Part shown: piece by piece, positions 40,810 through 50,776 of the stretch
How the letters are laid out: each line of letters starts with the position of its first letter
Position numbering within the stretch: the first letter of the stretch is position 1
NCBI GenBank assembly: GCA_039707655.1
Contig: CM077675.1
Coordinates: 419,615,162-419,679,161 of the forward strand
Direction: 5' to 3'
Source: Elymus sibiricus
Lineage: Eukaryota > Streptophyta > Magnoliopsida > Poales > Poaceae
Length of the DNA: 64,000 bases
The notes under the pieces: model-generated
Database searches by the model: none
What the model was told of the DNA's origin: nothing
What the model saw: only the letters and a program-made list of their open reading frames with translations
Program-made: the position numbers and the translations under genes

Positions 40810-42096
40810 ATGAAAGAAAAATGTATTAAAGCTGAAGATGTTAAGAATTTACCGCCTATTGAAGAAATACATGGCCTTGATAACCCGACACAGGTAGTGG
40901 AGGTAAAATCTCTCCGTAGATTTGATGAAGGTGATATTCCTCATAATAAGTCTGCTAGTCAATGCTTGGATGAGTTTGATAATTTTATTGTTAAACAAGA
41001 AAACATCAATGCTTATGTTAGTAGACAACTGAAACGTAATGCTTACATGCTTGACCACTTGGGTGATTATATGAGTAGAACTGTTAGTGATCTTAAGCTT
41101 ATTAGTAAACATGCTTCCATGGTTACGACTCAAGTAGAACAAGTACTTAAGGCACAAGATGATTTACTTAATGAGTTGAATAATAAGAATAATGATAATG
41201 CTATTAGGGTTATGACTAGAGGTGGTAAAATGACCCAGGAACCTTTGTATCCTGAGGGCCATCCTAGGAGAGTTGAGCAAGATTCTCAAAGAATTAATAC
41301 TGATGCACCTAGCCCTAGTAATAAAAAGAAAAAGAAAACTGATAGGACTTTGCATGCTAGTAAACCTGCTATAGACACACCTGAGAATCCCAATGATATT
41401 TCTATTTCTGATGCTGAGACACAATCTGGTAATGAACATGAACCTAGTGATAATGTTAATAATGATGTTCATGTTGATGCTCAACTTAGCAATGATAATG
41501 ATGTAGAGATTGAACCTGTTGTTGATATTGATAACCCACAATCAAAGAATCAACGTTATGATAAAAGAGACTTTGTTGCTAGGAAACATGGTAAAGAAAG
41601 AGAACCATGGGTCCAGAAACCCATGCCCTTTCCTCCTAAGCCATCCAAGAAAAAGGATGATGATGATTTTGAGCGCTTTGCTGAAATGATTAGACCTATC
41701 TTTTTGCGTATGCGTTTGACTGATATGCTTAAAATGCCTCCTTATGCTAAGTATATGAAAGATATTGTTACATATAAAAGAAAGATACCGGAAGCTGAAA
41801 TTTCTACCATACTTGCTAATTATACTTTTAAGGGTGGAATACCAAAGAAACTTGGGGATCCAGGAGTACCAACTATACCATGCTCCATTAAAAGAAACTA
41901 TGTTAAAACTGCTTTATGTGATCTTGGAGCCGGTGTTAGTGTTATGCCTTTCTCTTTATATCGTAGACTTGAATTGAATAAGTTGACACCTACTGAAATT
42001 TCTTTGCAAATGGCTAATAAATCAACTGCTATACCCGTCGGTATTTGTGAGGATGTGCCTGTTGTAGTTGCAAACATTACTATCTTAACGGACTTT
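40810..42096 (+). pseudogene. Gypsy gag C-terminus and protease, interrupted by CACTA 2
   Basis: In frame with gag. It has a coiled region (about 40960-41200), a Lys-rich and Asp/Asn-rich linker, then an aspartic protease fold with the active-site loop CDLGAGVSVMP (about 41920-41950; the retropepsin D-[ST]-G triad is D-L-G here, as in plant Athila/Ogre-like elements) and ending ITILTDF. At 42096 the frame enters the CACTA element; its missing end is at 48682-48978. The protease would cleave the polyprotein in the particle. Confidence 0.85.
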
Positions 42097-42620
42097 CACT
42101 ACAGGAATCAGGCACTTTGCCGTCTGCCATGGCTGACGGCAAAGTCATGCATGGCGGACGGCAAAGGCCTTTGCCGTCAGCCAGCAGACGGCACCACATC
42201 TGGCTGAACAAACTACGGCAAAGGGCACGTTGCCGTCTGCTGGCAGACGGCAAAGATGCAAAGGTCTTCGCCGTCTGCCAGCAGACGGCAAAGGGCATGG
42301 ACGGCACACGTGGCAGCTTAGGTCCGTTAAGGGGTTAACGGCGTGCTTTGCCGTCTGCTGGCAAACGGCAAAGACCTTTGCATCTTTGCCGTCTGCCAGC
42401 AGACGGCAAAGTGCCCAAATAGGCCAGCCCAGATGCCCCCCCAGGTAGCTGCCATGTGGCATGCTTTGCCGTCTGCTGGCAGACGGCAAAGCAACCATAT
42501 AGGCCAGCCCAGTGCCCCCCAGGTTGCACAGGTAGCTGCCATGTGGCAGCTTTGCTGTCTATTGGCTGATGGCAAAGCTCTTTGCCATCTGCCAGCAGAC
42601 GGCAAAGAGCCTGTATAGCC
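42097..42620. repeat. CACTA 2 left subterminal repeats
   Basis: More than ten GCCGTCTGC(TGG/CAG)CAGACGGC palindromic units, each able to fold back on itself. They are the expected binding sites for the TnpA-like protein. Confidence 0.85.
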
Positions 42621-42979
42621 CCTGTTTTTTCTTAAATTCATTCAATTTCACAGAATTTCACAGATATATATATACACATTTGAAAATACTTTCAACAAGC
42701 ATACCAACACATATACATACCAAATCATATCCCTGCCATATGGATATGATCATCCAACACATATACATACCAAATCAAAAGTCCATATGCAACATATATA
42801 GCTAGCCAACATATCCAACAACAAGCATACAATGGTTTCATCCATACATACATATAGAGGTAGCAAGTTTCACATTGTTCATCGTACAAAAGCAAAACAA
42901 AAAGGAAGCACAAGGAGAAGAGTAGACTCCATCAACGCAAGCTTCCTCATCTAAAGCAAATCTGCAAATTGGGAAAGAA

Positions 42980-43075
42980 GAAAGTTAAAAGAAGAAGAAG
43001 AAGAAGAAAAAGAAGACTAGAAGAAGAAGACTAGCTAGAAGAAGAAGAAAAAGAAGAAGAAGAAGAAGAAGAATT
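42980..43075. repeat. (GAA)n-rich microsatellite
   Basis: AGAAGAAG repeats with a few interruptions, followed by a CTTCTC-rich stretch to 43130. Confidence 0.85.
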
Positions 43076-43134
43076 TTTCTTCTCTTTCTTTTTCTCCTCT
43101 CCTCTTCTTTATCTTCTTCCTCTTCTAACTAAGG

Positions 43135-44385
43135 TAGGTAAAAATGCCATTTTTAGCTAAGCTAGGTAAAAATGCTAAGTGTAGGTCATTTTAGAGCTAA
43201 GCTAGGTAAATAGGTCATTTTGGAGCTTAGTAAGGTTATTATGTCATTTTCGAGGAAAATAAGCTAAGTCTATGTCATTTTGGAGGTAACCAAGATTATC
43301 ATGCCATTTTTGACCTAAGTATGCTAAGTATGTCATAAATGAACTGAAGAAGCTAAGTATAGGTCATTTTTGAGCTAACCTAGGTAGTTATGCCATTTTT
43401 GAGCTAACTAAGCATATTTATTCATTTTGGAGGACAAAATGGCAAGTGTAGGTCATTTTAGAGCTATCGTAGTTAAAATCGGTCATTTTGGAGGTAGGTA
43501 AGGTTATTATGTCATTTTCGAGGAAAATAAGCTAAGTCTGTCATTTTGGAGCTAAACCAAGGTTATCATGCCATTTTTTACCTAAGTATGCTAAGTATGT
43601 CATAAATGAACTAAAGAAGCTAAGTATAGGTCATTTTTGAGCTAACCTAGGTAGTTATGCCATTTTTGAGCTAACTAAGCATATTTATTCATTTTGGAGG
43701 ACAAAATGGTAAGTGTAGGTCATTTTAGAGCTATCCTAGTTAAAATTGGTCATTTTGGAGCTAGGTAAGGTTATTTTGTCATTTTGGAGGAAAATAAACT
43801 AATTATATGACAGTTTGGAGCTAAACCAAGGTTATTATGCCATTTTTACCTAAGTAAGCTAATTATGTCATAAATGAACTAGGTAAGCTTAGTATAGATA
43901 ATTATTGAGCTATCCTAGGTAGTTATGCCATTTTTTAGCTAACTAAGCATATTAAGTCATTTAGGAGAAAAAAATGCTAAGTGTAGGTCATTTTATAGCT
44001 ATCCTAGGTAAAGTATGTCAGTTTGGAGCTAAGTAAGGTTATTATGTTATTTTCGAGGAAAATAAGCTAAGTATAGGTCATTTTGGAGCTAAATCAAGCT
44101 TATTATGCCATTTTTTTTACCTAAGTGAGCTAATTATGTCATAAATGAACTAGCTAAGCTAAGTATAGATCATTATTGAGCTATCCTAGGTAGTTATGCC
44201 ATTTTTTAGCTAACTAAGCATATCAAGTCATTTTGGAGGAAAAAATGCTAATTATAGGTCATTTTATAGCTATCCAAGGTAAAATATGTCATTTTGGAGC
44301 TAAGTAAGGTTATTATGTCATTTTCGAGGAAAATAAGCTAAGTATAGGTCATTTTGGGTCTAAGTAGGTCATTTCTTAAGCTAAG
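43135..44385. repeat. Minisatellite of about 267-bp higher-order units
   Basis: A short theme (GGTCATTTTGGAGCTAAG(T)) recurs throughout. It is organised in about four and a half larger units of 264-274 bp, seen from the AATGSYAAGTGTAGGTCATT-like landmark near 43435, 43699, 43966 and 44240. Confidence 0.8.
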
Positions 44386-44419
44386 TATGCATTTGTTAAG
44401 CAAAACACTTGGGAAAACT

Positions 44420-44786
44420 TACCATCATCACGGAGGTGAAGGACCGGTCGGGTTTGCGCCAGTGCTAGACGGAGAAGGACCGGTCGTGGTTGCGCCAGTG
44501 CCAGACGGAGAAGGATCGGTCGATGCTTGTCAGGAGGCATGCTGCACCAACGATCATTTGCAATGTCTCGTTAGCATGATGCAACTGAAATGTGAATACT
44601 AGTAACTAATGACCATTCAAATGAAACTCACCGTGGGCGCTATACCAATCTGGGGCATCGGCGGGGGGGTCTGACCATTGTTCTGGCACACGGTCTGCAC
44701 ATTCTGTTTTCACGAGTCAGTCATATTAGTTAGTAATGAAACGAACATTACGTGCATGATTTGGCTAATATGCAGGAGAAACTTAC
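44420..44786 (-). pseudogene. Probable 3' exons of the CACTA 2 TnpA-type gene
   Basis: Two short exon-like stretches follow the donor at 44786: one at about 44701-44632 (QTPPPMPQIGIAP then GGTGAGTT) and one near 44570-44430 with a tandem CCGGTCCTTCTCCGTCT repeat that alters the frame. They lie beyond the premature TAG at 44892-44894, so assignment is tentative. Confidence 0.4.
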
Positions 44787-46824
44787 CACGAGGAGCTCGT
44801 ATAGGGCCCGGTGAGACATGTCATTCCGGTTCCTCTCCGCCTCCAACAGACTAGCCGTCCTCTCCTCCATGTCCCTCTCCCTCTCCGCTGCCTACCTGTT
44901 TGCCTCCGCCAGAAGCTCCTGGGCCCTAGCCTCGATGGCGAGCTCCATTGGCCGTGGACGAGGCCTTATCTCAGGATCGGAGCTCGTCTGGCGCTTCTTG
45001 ATCTCCGGGAGAGTTCTAGGACAACGTATCAGTCCATCCCCAATGGCTACCGAGCCATGGTACCTCCCGCCACCAGATAGCATCACGATCTCTGGATCAA
45101 AAGGACTCTGGCTCGGGTTGAAGTCCTCCCCTTTCCTCGTCTTCCCAACGTCTCTGTACCTCATGAGCTTGTTGTGGGAGGAGATGTTGGTGAAGCTCTC
45201 TGGATGATCGAGGTCATCCTCAGAGAATGCCTTGGCCTTCTTGTACGGGGCAGTATGGGCCATGGCATAGAGGTCGAACAGCGGTGGCACGTCCTTCTTG
45301 TTGTGTCGCGCCTAAAAGAGAGGAACAAAATATTAGTTAAGGGCTCAAGCTAGCATGAAGAATGAAATTGCATGAATCGTGAAGCAAACCACATACCCAG
45401 TGATCCCCGTACTCAAACAGGTTGGAGCTCCCTTGATGGTGTGACACACCTTGCATTTGGGCACGCTTATCCATGGCCTTGTTGTGGACGGCTAGCCATT
45501 GGGGAGAGCACCACTCATCCACCAACGCCTCCCAATAGTCCATCCTATCTGCACACCATCTCGGGGGCACCTAAGTTAGACAAAGAGAAATTTCAGCGCT
45601 ACGCCTACGAATCAAATCAAGGAAACTAAGTACATGGCCTTAAGAATAGGTAATTACCTTCATGTACTTCTCCTTACTCAGATACTTGGCGTGGCACTTC
45701 GTCTTGGACCCCTTAATGTTAGTCGAGGCGTAGTAGTCTCGAACAGCCTGCACCCGAGCCTCGTACCGTAAGTTCTGAAGTAGGCGCTTGCACTCGGCTT
45801 CGAGAACCATAGCCGCGTCCGCCTCGTGTTCCTCAAGACACATGTAGAAGGTCTGCAATCAAACAAGACAACACTGATTAGTACAATCACTAGGTACTAT
45901 TGATTTTGAATTCTGTAAAGGAGAAATTACCCAAAACCGTCGGATCACAATGTCGGCCACCGTCTCCCACAAGACACCGTCGGCCCTCTCCTCCGGCGGG
46001 GCCGGGGCAGCCACGTACAGCTCCCAGCTCAGTGCTAGCTGTGGAACCTCACCCTCACCGGGCAACGTGATCCACCCCGGGAAGTGGTGCCGGCAAAGCA
46101 CACCAAGGACCTGGTTGGGCCTGCGGACACCAGGGGCGTGTTTCCAACCCCTGCAGTATGACAAGGCCAACACATTAGATATTAATTTGAAGAAACATGA
46201 AGGCAAAAGGTTAAAAAAGAGTAAATGCACTTACTTCTCCCCGTTAGGCTCAATCAACCACCTCTGATCGCGGGTCGGAGGCATGGGCGGGAGCTTTGTA
46301 CCACCACGCTGGTAGACCTTCTTGCCCCCCTCAACCAGCTCGCCCTCACTATAGCTATCCTCAGAAAAGCTGTCCTCGCCACCACCTGCATGGCCACTAG
46401 CCTCCGGAGTCATGTGGGACGAAGACTCTGGGACCGGAGTCTCCTGGGACGAAGACTCTGGGACCCGAGTCTCGTGGGACGAAGGCTCGGCGACCCGAGG
46501 CTCGTCGGCCCGAGGCTCGTGGACCGGAGTCTGAGACGGGTCCAAGTCAGACGGGTCCACCTGAGACGGAGCACTCCTGTGGTCGGGAGAATAAGCTGGG
46601 GGTGGCGGCGAGGAAGGCGCATCAGCCTTCCTACCTCTCCCGCCGCCACGTCCACCTCTAGCACCCCTCTTCCCCCGACCTCTCCCGGCCGAAGAAGAAG
46701 CGCCCGCCGGTGTCTGCATACTGTCTACCAGCGCTCTCCGGAGGTGCTGGGGTGGAATAATAGCACCCCTCCCAGCACGCGCCGAGGAATGAGGCTCGGA
46801 GCACTCTCGACCCGCGCCCACCAT
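44787..46824 (-). pseudogene. TnpA-like protein (Transposase_24, Ptta/En/Spm type), five exons, one premature stop
   Basis: Exons by splice sites: 46824-46235, 46150-45931, 45852-45658, 45570-45397 and 45311-44787. The first encodes a Gly/Arg-rich then Ser/Pro/Glu-rich region. Exons 2-4 give the Transposase_24 core (WETVADIVIRRFW, CKRLLQNLRYEARVQAVRDYY, VPPRWCADRMDYWEALVDEW, HNKAMDKRAQ). Exon 5 gives the KAFSEDDLDHPESFTN part and a Glu/Arg-rich coiled coil. A TAG at 44892-44894 (CAG in the expected reading) cuts the coiled coil. In this superfamily such proteins bind the subterminal repeats and bring the ends together. Confidence 0.75.
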
Positions 46825-46863
46825 CTGTCAACACCTGCAATGACAAAGAGTAAACGAAATTAG

Positions 46864-47125
46864 TACAACATAAACATAATAAAAAAATTAAGTGTGTATC
46901 ATCATCATGAACATAATAAAAAATTGAATACCTAATAACATGAACTAATTAATAATATATATATGTACATAATAATAATTGAATACCTGACATTACTAAT
47001 ATTACTCTTCATCGTCTATATATGCTCCGGGATCAATAAATCGAAAAATATATGACCTAACTCATAATTCACAAACATATGACCCCGTCGGCCTCTGGAA
47101 GGCCGAAGAGCACCTTTTTCGGGAG
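46864..47125. other. AT-rich intron/leader of CACTA 2 gene
   Basis: AT-rich sequence with repeated CATAATAAAAAATTGAATACCT-like pieces. No coding sequence is seen. Confidence 0.4.
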
Positions 47126-47590
47126 GTGTCGGGGGTCGGGGTGTCGGGATCGGGGTGTCGGGGGTGTTGTGTCGGGGTCGGGGTGCTGTGTCGGGGTCGG
47201 GGGTGCCGTGTCGGGGTGTCGGGGTGTCATGTCGGGGGTCGGGGTGTCGGTGGTGTCGTGTCGGGTCGGGGTGCTTTGTCAGGGTCGAGGGTGACGTGTT
47301 GGGGTCGGGGTGCTGTGTCGGGGTCGCGGTGTCGGGGTGTCGTGTCGGGGTCGGGGTGTCGTGGTGTCGTGTCGGGGTCAGGGGGTCGGGGTGTCGGGGT
47401 CGGGATGGCAAATCCTCGAACCCTCGACCCCTCGGCGATCCTCGACCCCTCGACCCCTTTTCCCCATGACCCTCGACCCCTCGACACCTCGATCCTCGAC
47501 CCCTAGACCCTCGACTCCTTTTCCCCTTGATCCTCGACCCCTCGACCACTCGGCGACCCTCTTTTCCCTCGGCGACCCTCGACCATCGAC
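47126..47590. repeat. GTGTCGGGGTCGGG and CCTCGACCC minisatellites
   Basis: A G-rich array of roughly 8-bp themes (TCGGGGTG) spans 47126-47405, switching to a C-rich CCCTCGAC array to about 47590. The ORFs here are repeat translations. Confidence 0.85.
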
Positions 47591-47945
47591 GACCCTCTTT
47601 TTCTACTTTTCCTACTTCTTTTTTTCATCTTCTACTTCTACTTTTTTTTTCATATTCTTCTTTCTTCTTCTTCTTCTTCTTCTTCTTCTACTACTTATTG
47701 TTCTTTTTTTTCATCTTCTTCTTCTTCCTCTTCTTCTTCTTCCTCTTCTTCTTTTACTTTTTTTTTCATCTTTCTTGTTTATTCTTAAAAAACAAAAAAA
47801 AAACTAAACTAAACTAAACTAAATCTAACCTAAACTAAACTAAACTAACCTAAACTAAACTAAACTAACCTAAACTAAACTAGCCTAATGTAAACTAAAC
47901 TAAACTAAACTAAAAAAACCTAAACTAAATCTAAAAAAATAGAGA
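47591..47945. repeat. (TTC)n/T-rich tract followed by (CTAAA)n pentamer array
   Basis: TTCTTC and T runs to about 47785, then AACTAAACTAAACTAAA-type pentamers to about 47945. The unit is not the plant telomere heptamer. Confidence 0.85.
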
Positions 47946-47951
47946 AACTCA

Positions 47952-48240
47952 CCACGGGGAGGGGGCGCGGGTTGAGGAGGCAGGCTACGGGGAGGGGGCG
48001 CGGGTTGAGGAGGCCGAGGGGAAGGGCGGCCGGCGACGGTGCGGCTCCGGCGGCGGGGCGGCCGGGGCAGCGCGGCGCGGCTCCGGCGATGGGGCGGGGC
48101 AGGGCGGCCGCCGTGGCCTGCGTCCGCTGGGCGGGGCGGGCGGGCGGCCGGCGACGGGGCGGGCTCCGGGGGGCGGGGCTGGCGCGGGGCGGCGGCGGCT
48201 CGGGCACGGGGGCGGCGCGGGGCGGCGGCGGCTCGGGCAC
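47952..48240 (-). other. GC-rich probable first exon of the CACTA 2 gene
   Basis: The minus strand has an ATG-initiated Pro/Arg-rich frame (MPEPPPPRAAPVPEPPPP...) ending at a consensus donor (CCGTG|GTGAGTTT near 47951). As in CACTA 1 it lies between the subterminal repeats and the coding exons. It may be untranslated. Confidence 0.4.
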
Positions 48241-48309
48241 GGGAGCGGCGCGGGTTAGGTGAGGGGAGAGAGAGGGGTGGGGCGCGGGGTGCTGACCGTT
48301 TTTTAGTTA

Positions 48310-48681
48310 GGTCAAATCTCTTTGTCGTCTTCTAGCAGACGACAAAGAGCCTAGGTAGTGGGGTGGGGCCGGGGGGGGGGGGAACGGCCGTTAGGTTGGC
48401 CACTTTCTTTGCCGTCTGCTAGCAGACGGCAAAGAAAGTGGCCGTTAGGTGGTTCTCGTTAGTGGGCCACCCTCCCTCTTTGCCGTCTGCTAGCAGACAG
48501 CAAAGCTTCTATGACGTCCGCTAGCAGACGGCAAAGACCTGGCTGACGGCAAACATGATCTTTGCCGTCAGCTCTTTCTTTGCCGTCAGTTTTCTGTAAG
48601 CTGATGGCAAAGACCTTCTTTGCCGTCAGCTAGCAGATGGCAAAGAGCTAGCTGACGGCAAAGATCCTGATTCCAGTAGTG
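48310..48681. repeat. CACTA 2 right subterminal repeats and terminus
   Basis: About ten TTTGCCGTC / GACGGCAAAG units in opposed pairs lead into CCTGATTCCAGTAGTG. Confidence 0.85.
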
Positions 48682-48978
48682 TTTGTTATTCTTGATATTC
48701 CCGAGGGCGACAGTATGTCGATTATCCTTGGTATACCCTTTTTGAATACTGCAGGGGCTGTTATTGATTGCAACAAAGGCAATGTCACTTTTCATGTTAA
48801 TGGTAATGAGCATACGGTACACTTTCAGAAGAAACAACCTCAAGTTCATAGTATCAATTCTATCAGAAAAATTTCAACTATTACTATTGGAGGTTTTGAA
48901 TTCCCTCGTCCTACTGTCAAAAAGAAATATGATATTCTTATTGTTGGGGACATGCATATCCCCGTTGAGGTAACCTAG
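48682..48978 (+). pseudogene. Displaced end of the Gypsy protease frame
   Basis: After the second TTT duplication the frame resumes with VILDIPEGDSMSIILGIPFL, the hydrophobic C-terminal part of the retropepsin-like fold (ILG.PFL is the classic motif), and ends at a TAG at 48976-48978. Nothing like reverse transcriptase follows. Confidence 0.85.
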
Positions 48979-49750
48979 TGTTATTCGAAAATTCTCCGGT
49001 TTCATGTCATTCGGAAGAAGTTTGTTAATAAGACTTGATCAAACTTGTTAATGGATTCCTTTTGATGGGCATGAGGTGGATGAATTTAGAAGGCACAACT
49101 CTCTGTACCCATCTTTTACTTTCTGTTATTTAGAATAAATAAAGCAAAAATAGTATCTTCTGTCTATTTTCTGATTTATCCGTGCAATAAAAAATGTCCC
49201 GAAAATAAAAGTTCTCCAAATGCCCTGAAAATTTAGTATGATTTTTTATAGAATATTTAAGAATTTCTGGCACTTAGAACACACCAGGGGGCCTCACCAG
49301 CTGGCCACAAGGGTGGAGGGCGCGCCCTACCCCCTGGGCGCGCCCCCTGTCCTTGTGGGCCCCACGTGGCCCCCCTCCACTTATTCCAGCACCCATACAC
49401 TCCTTCCTCCAGAAAAAATCACTCCATAGCTCAAACTCGTGTTCTTGCTCATCTTGCTGCCATTTTCGATCTCCTTGCTCAAAGCTCCATTCACAAAACT
49501 GCTTTGGGGGATTGTTCTTCGGTATGTGACTCCTCCAATGGTCCAATTAATTTTTGTTCAAGTGCTTTATTCACTGCTGTGGTGACCTTGTTCTTGAGCT
49601 TGCATGTCAAATTTATATGGTCCAAAGTAGTTTTGATGCATGATATGGCCTCTAGGCACTTGTAGGAGTAGTTGCTATCAATTTTGTTGAGTTCGGTTCA
49701 CTTTTATTTTGAGTCACTAAAAATTTCAGAAATTTTTCAGAGGAAGAAAA
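48979..49750 (+). promoter_or_regulatory. Gypsy internal untranslated region with an LTR-promoter-like module
   Basis: From about 49180 to 49440 the order of motifs follows the LTR: GCAATAAAAAATGTCC and AATAAAAGTTCTCC, CCTGAAAATT, GGCCACAAGGGTGGAGGGCGCGCC, GCGCGCCCCCTGTCCTTGTG, then CTCC...CAGAAAAAATCA. The equivalent LTR stretch is about 52995-53240. It is diverged and ends some 300 bp ahead of the Athila-type ORF. Confidence 0.55.
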
Positions 49751-50776
49751 ATGTCCAGGAAAATGTACCAAGGTGGTTCTTCGAGGAAGCAAGCACCGAG
49801 GCGCGCGATATGCGAACCGGACCTTGAACCACCAAAGGAAGCTCAAGTGAAGCCGTGTGAATGACCGTCGGATGAATTTATGGATCGTGCAGGTTTCAAG
49901 GATGAGTTCTATGCGTACGTACAAAATGACGGCCTTGAGGATTTCTTATCAGACAAGTGCCTACAATATTATTATCTCACCGATTCCTTTGTGCGGAGGT
50001 TTGAGTTTTCATCTAAGCGTAATAGTCATACTGTCTTGTTTGATCTTTATGATGACTCTTATACCATGGACCTAGAAGATTTTTGTGATGCATGCAGAAT
50101 TCCACAATGGGGTAGTCTTAGTGAGCCTCACAAATCTGAATACAATGATTTCCTTGCTAGCATCACTGTGGGAGAAACTAGAAATATCACACAAGCTACC
50201 ATAGGGAGTATTCACTTTCCTGCCATACACTACTTTGCTCTCTTTATAGGAAGATGCATTAATGGTAAACACGAGCACTGCCACCTTTGTGTTCCAGATC
50301 TTAGTGTCCTCAAATGTGCGGTTTTAGGCGATAAGCGATATAACTTGGGGGCTATTATTGCGAGAAGGTTACATCATAATGCTAAAGGCGGAGATTTATT
50401 TGGTGGGATTTATGCAACTCGTTTAGCTAATTATTTGGGTGTACCCATAAGAGGATATGGTATTGAGTTACCACCTGCTTTCCTAGATTATGAGGCTATG
50501 GTACGCTACCAGTTCCTTAAGAGGAACGAACAGTTCCTCCAGTACAGACTAATCTTTGATAGATGGCGCGCCGTCCATGTTACTCTTCCTGCTCCTGCTT
50601 TCTTTAACTTACAGGCAAATGGGCGATATTTTATAACTAGAAAGGAAGCAAACGAGTATGAGAGAACAGCGGAGGCTGCTCTCCTCCATGCTGCAGCACT
50701 TCAGGCAGTGGCTGACGCATCTCAGTACAACCCCAACTACGACTTTGGATATCCGCCAGGCCAGCCGTGGCCCTAG
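49751..50776 (+). pseudogene. Athila-type ORF (plant retrotransposon ORF-1 family), one internal stop
   Basis: An ATG at 49751 opens a basic stretch (MSRKMYQGGSSRKQAPRRA) that meets a TGA at 49862-49864. The same frame then runs open from before ATG 49880 to a TAG at 50774-50776 (298 codons from MDRAGFKDEFYAYV). The core includes DLEDFCDACRIPQWG, IHYFALFIGRCINGK and LGAIIARRLHHNA, typical of the ATHILA ORF1 family found downstream of pol (or, as here, of protease) in Athila-lineage elements. No membrane segment is visible, so an envelope role is not supported. Its function is not known. Confidence 0.75.

Larger units (their letters stand above)
42097..48681 (-). mobile_element. CACTA element 2 (6585 bp, non-autonomous)
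   Basis: Left end CACTACAGGAATCAGG, right end CCTGATTCCAGTAGTG (one mismatch), flanked by a TTT duplication (42094-42096 and 48682-48684). The subterminal motif is TTTGCCGTCTGC...GCAGACGGCAAAG, unrelated to CACTA 1, so this is a different family. It carries a TnpA/Transposase_24-type gene on the minus strand but no TNP2, so it depends on a partner for the catalytic enzyme. Large parts are minisatellite. Confidence 0.95.

Noticed and set aside
47016..47549. Pro/Thr-rich 177-codon minus-strand ORF
   Set aside because: It is a translation of the TCGGGGTG and CCTCGACCC minisatellites.
47785..47945. Interstitial telomere repeat
   Set aside because: The unit is CTAAA-type pentamers with occasional CTAAC, not the TTTAGGG heptamer.
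49751..50776. Envelope-like protein
   Set aside because: No signal peptide or membrane segment is seen; the sequence fits the Athila ORF1 family of unknown function.
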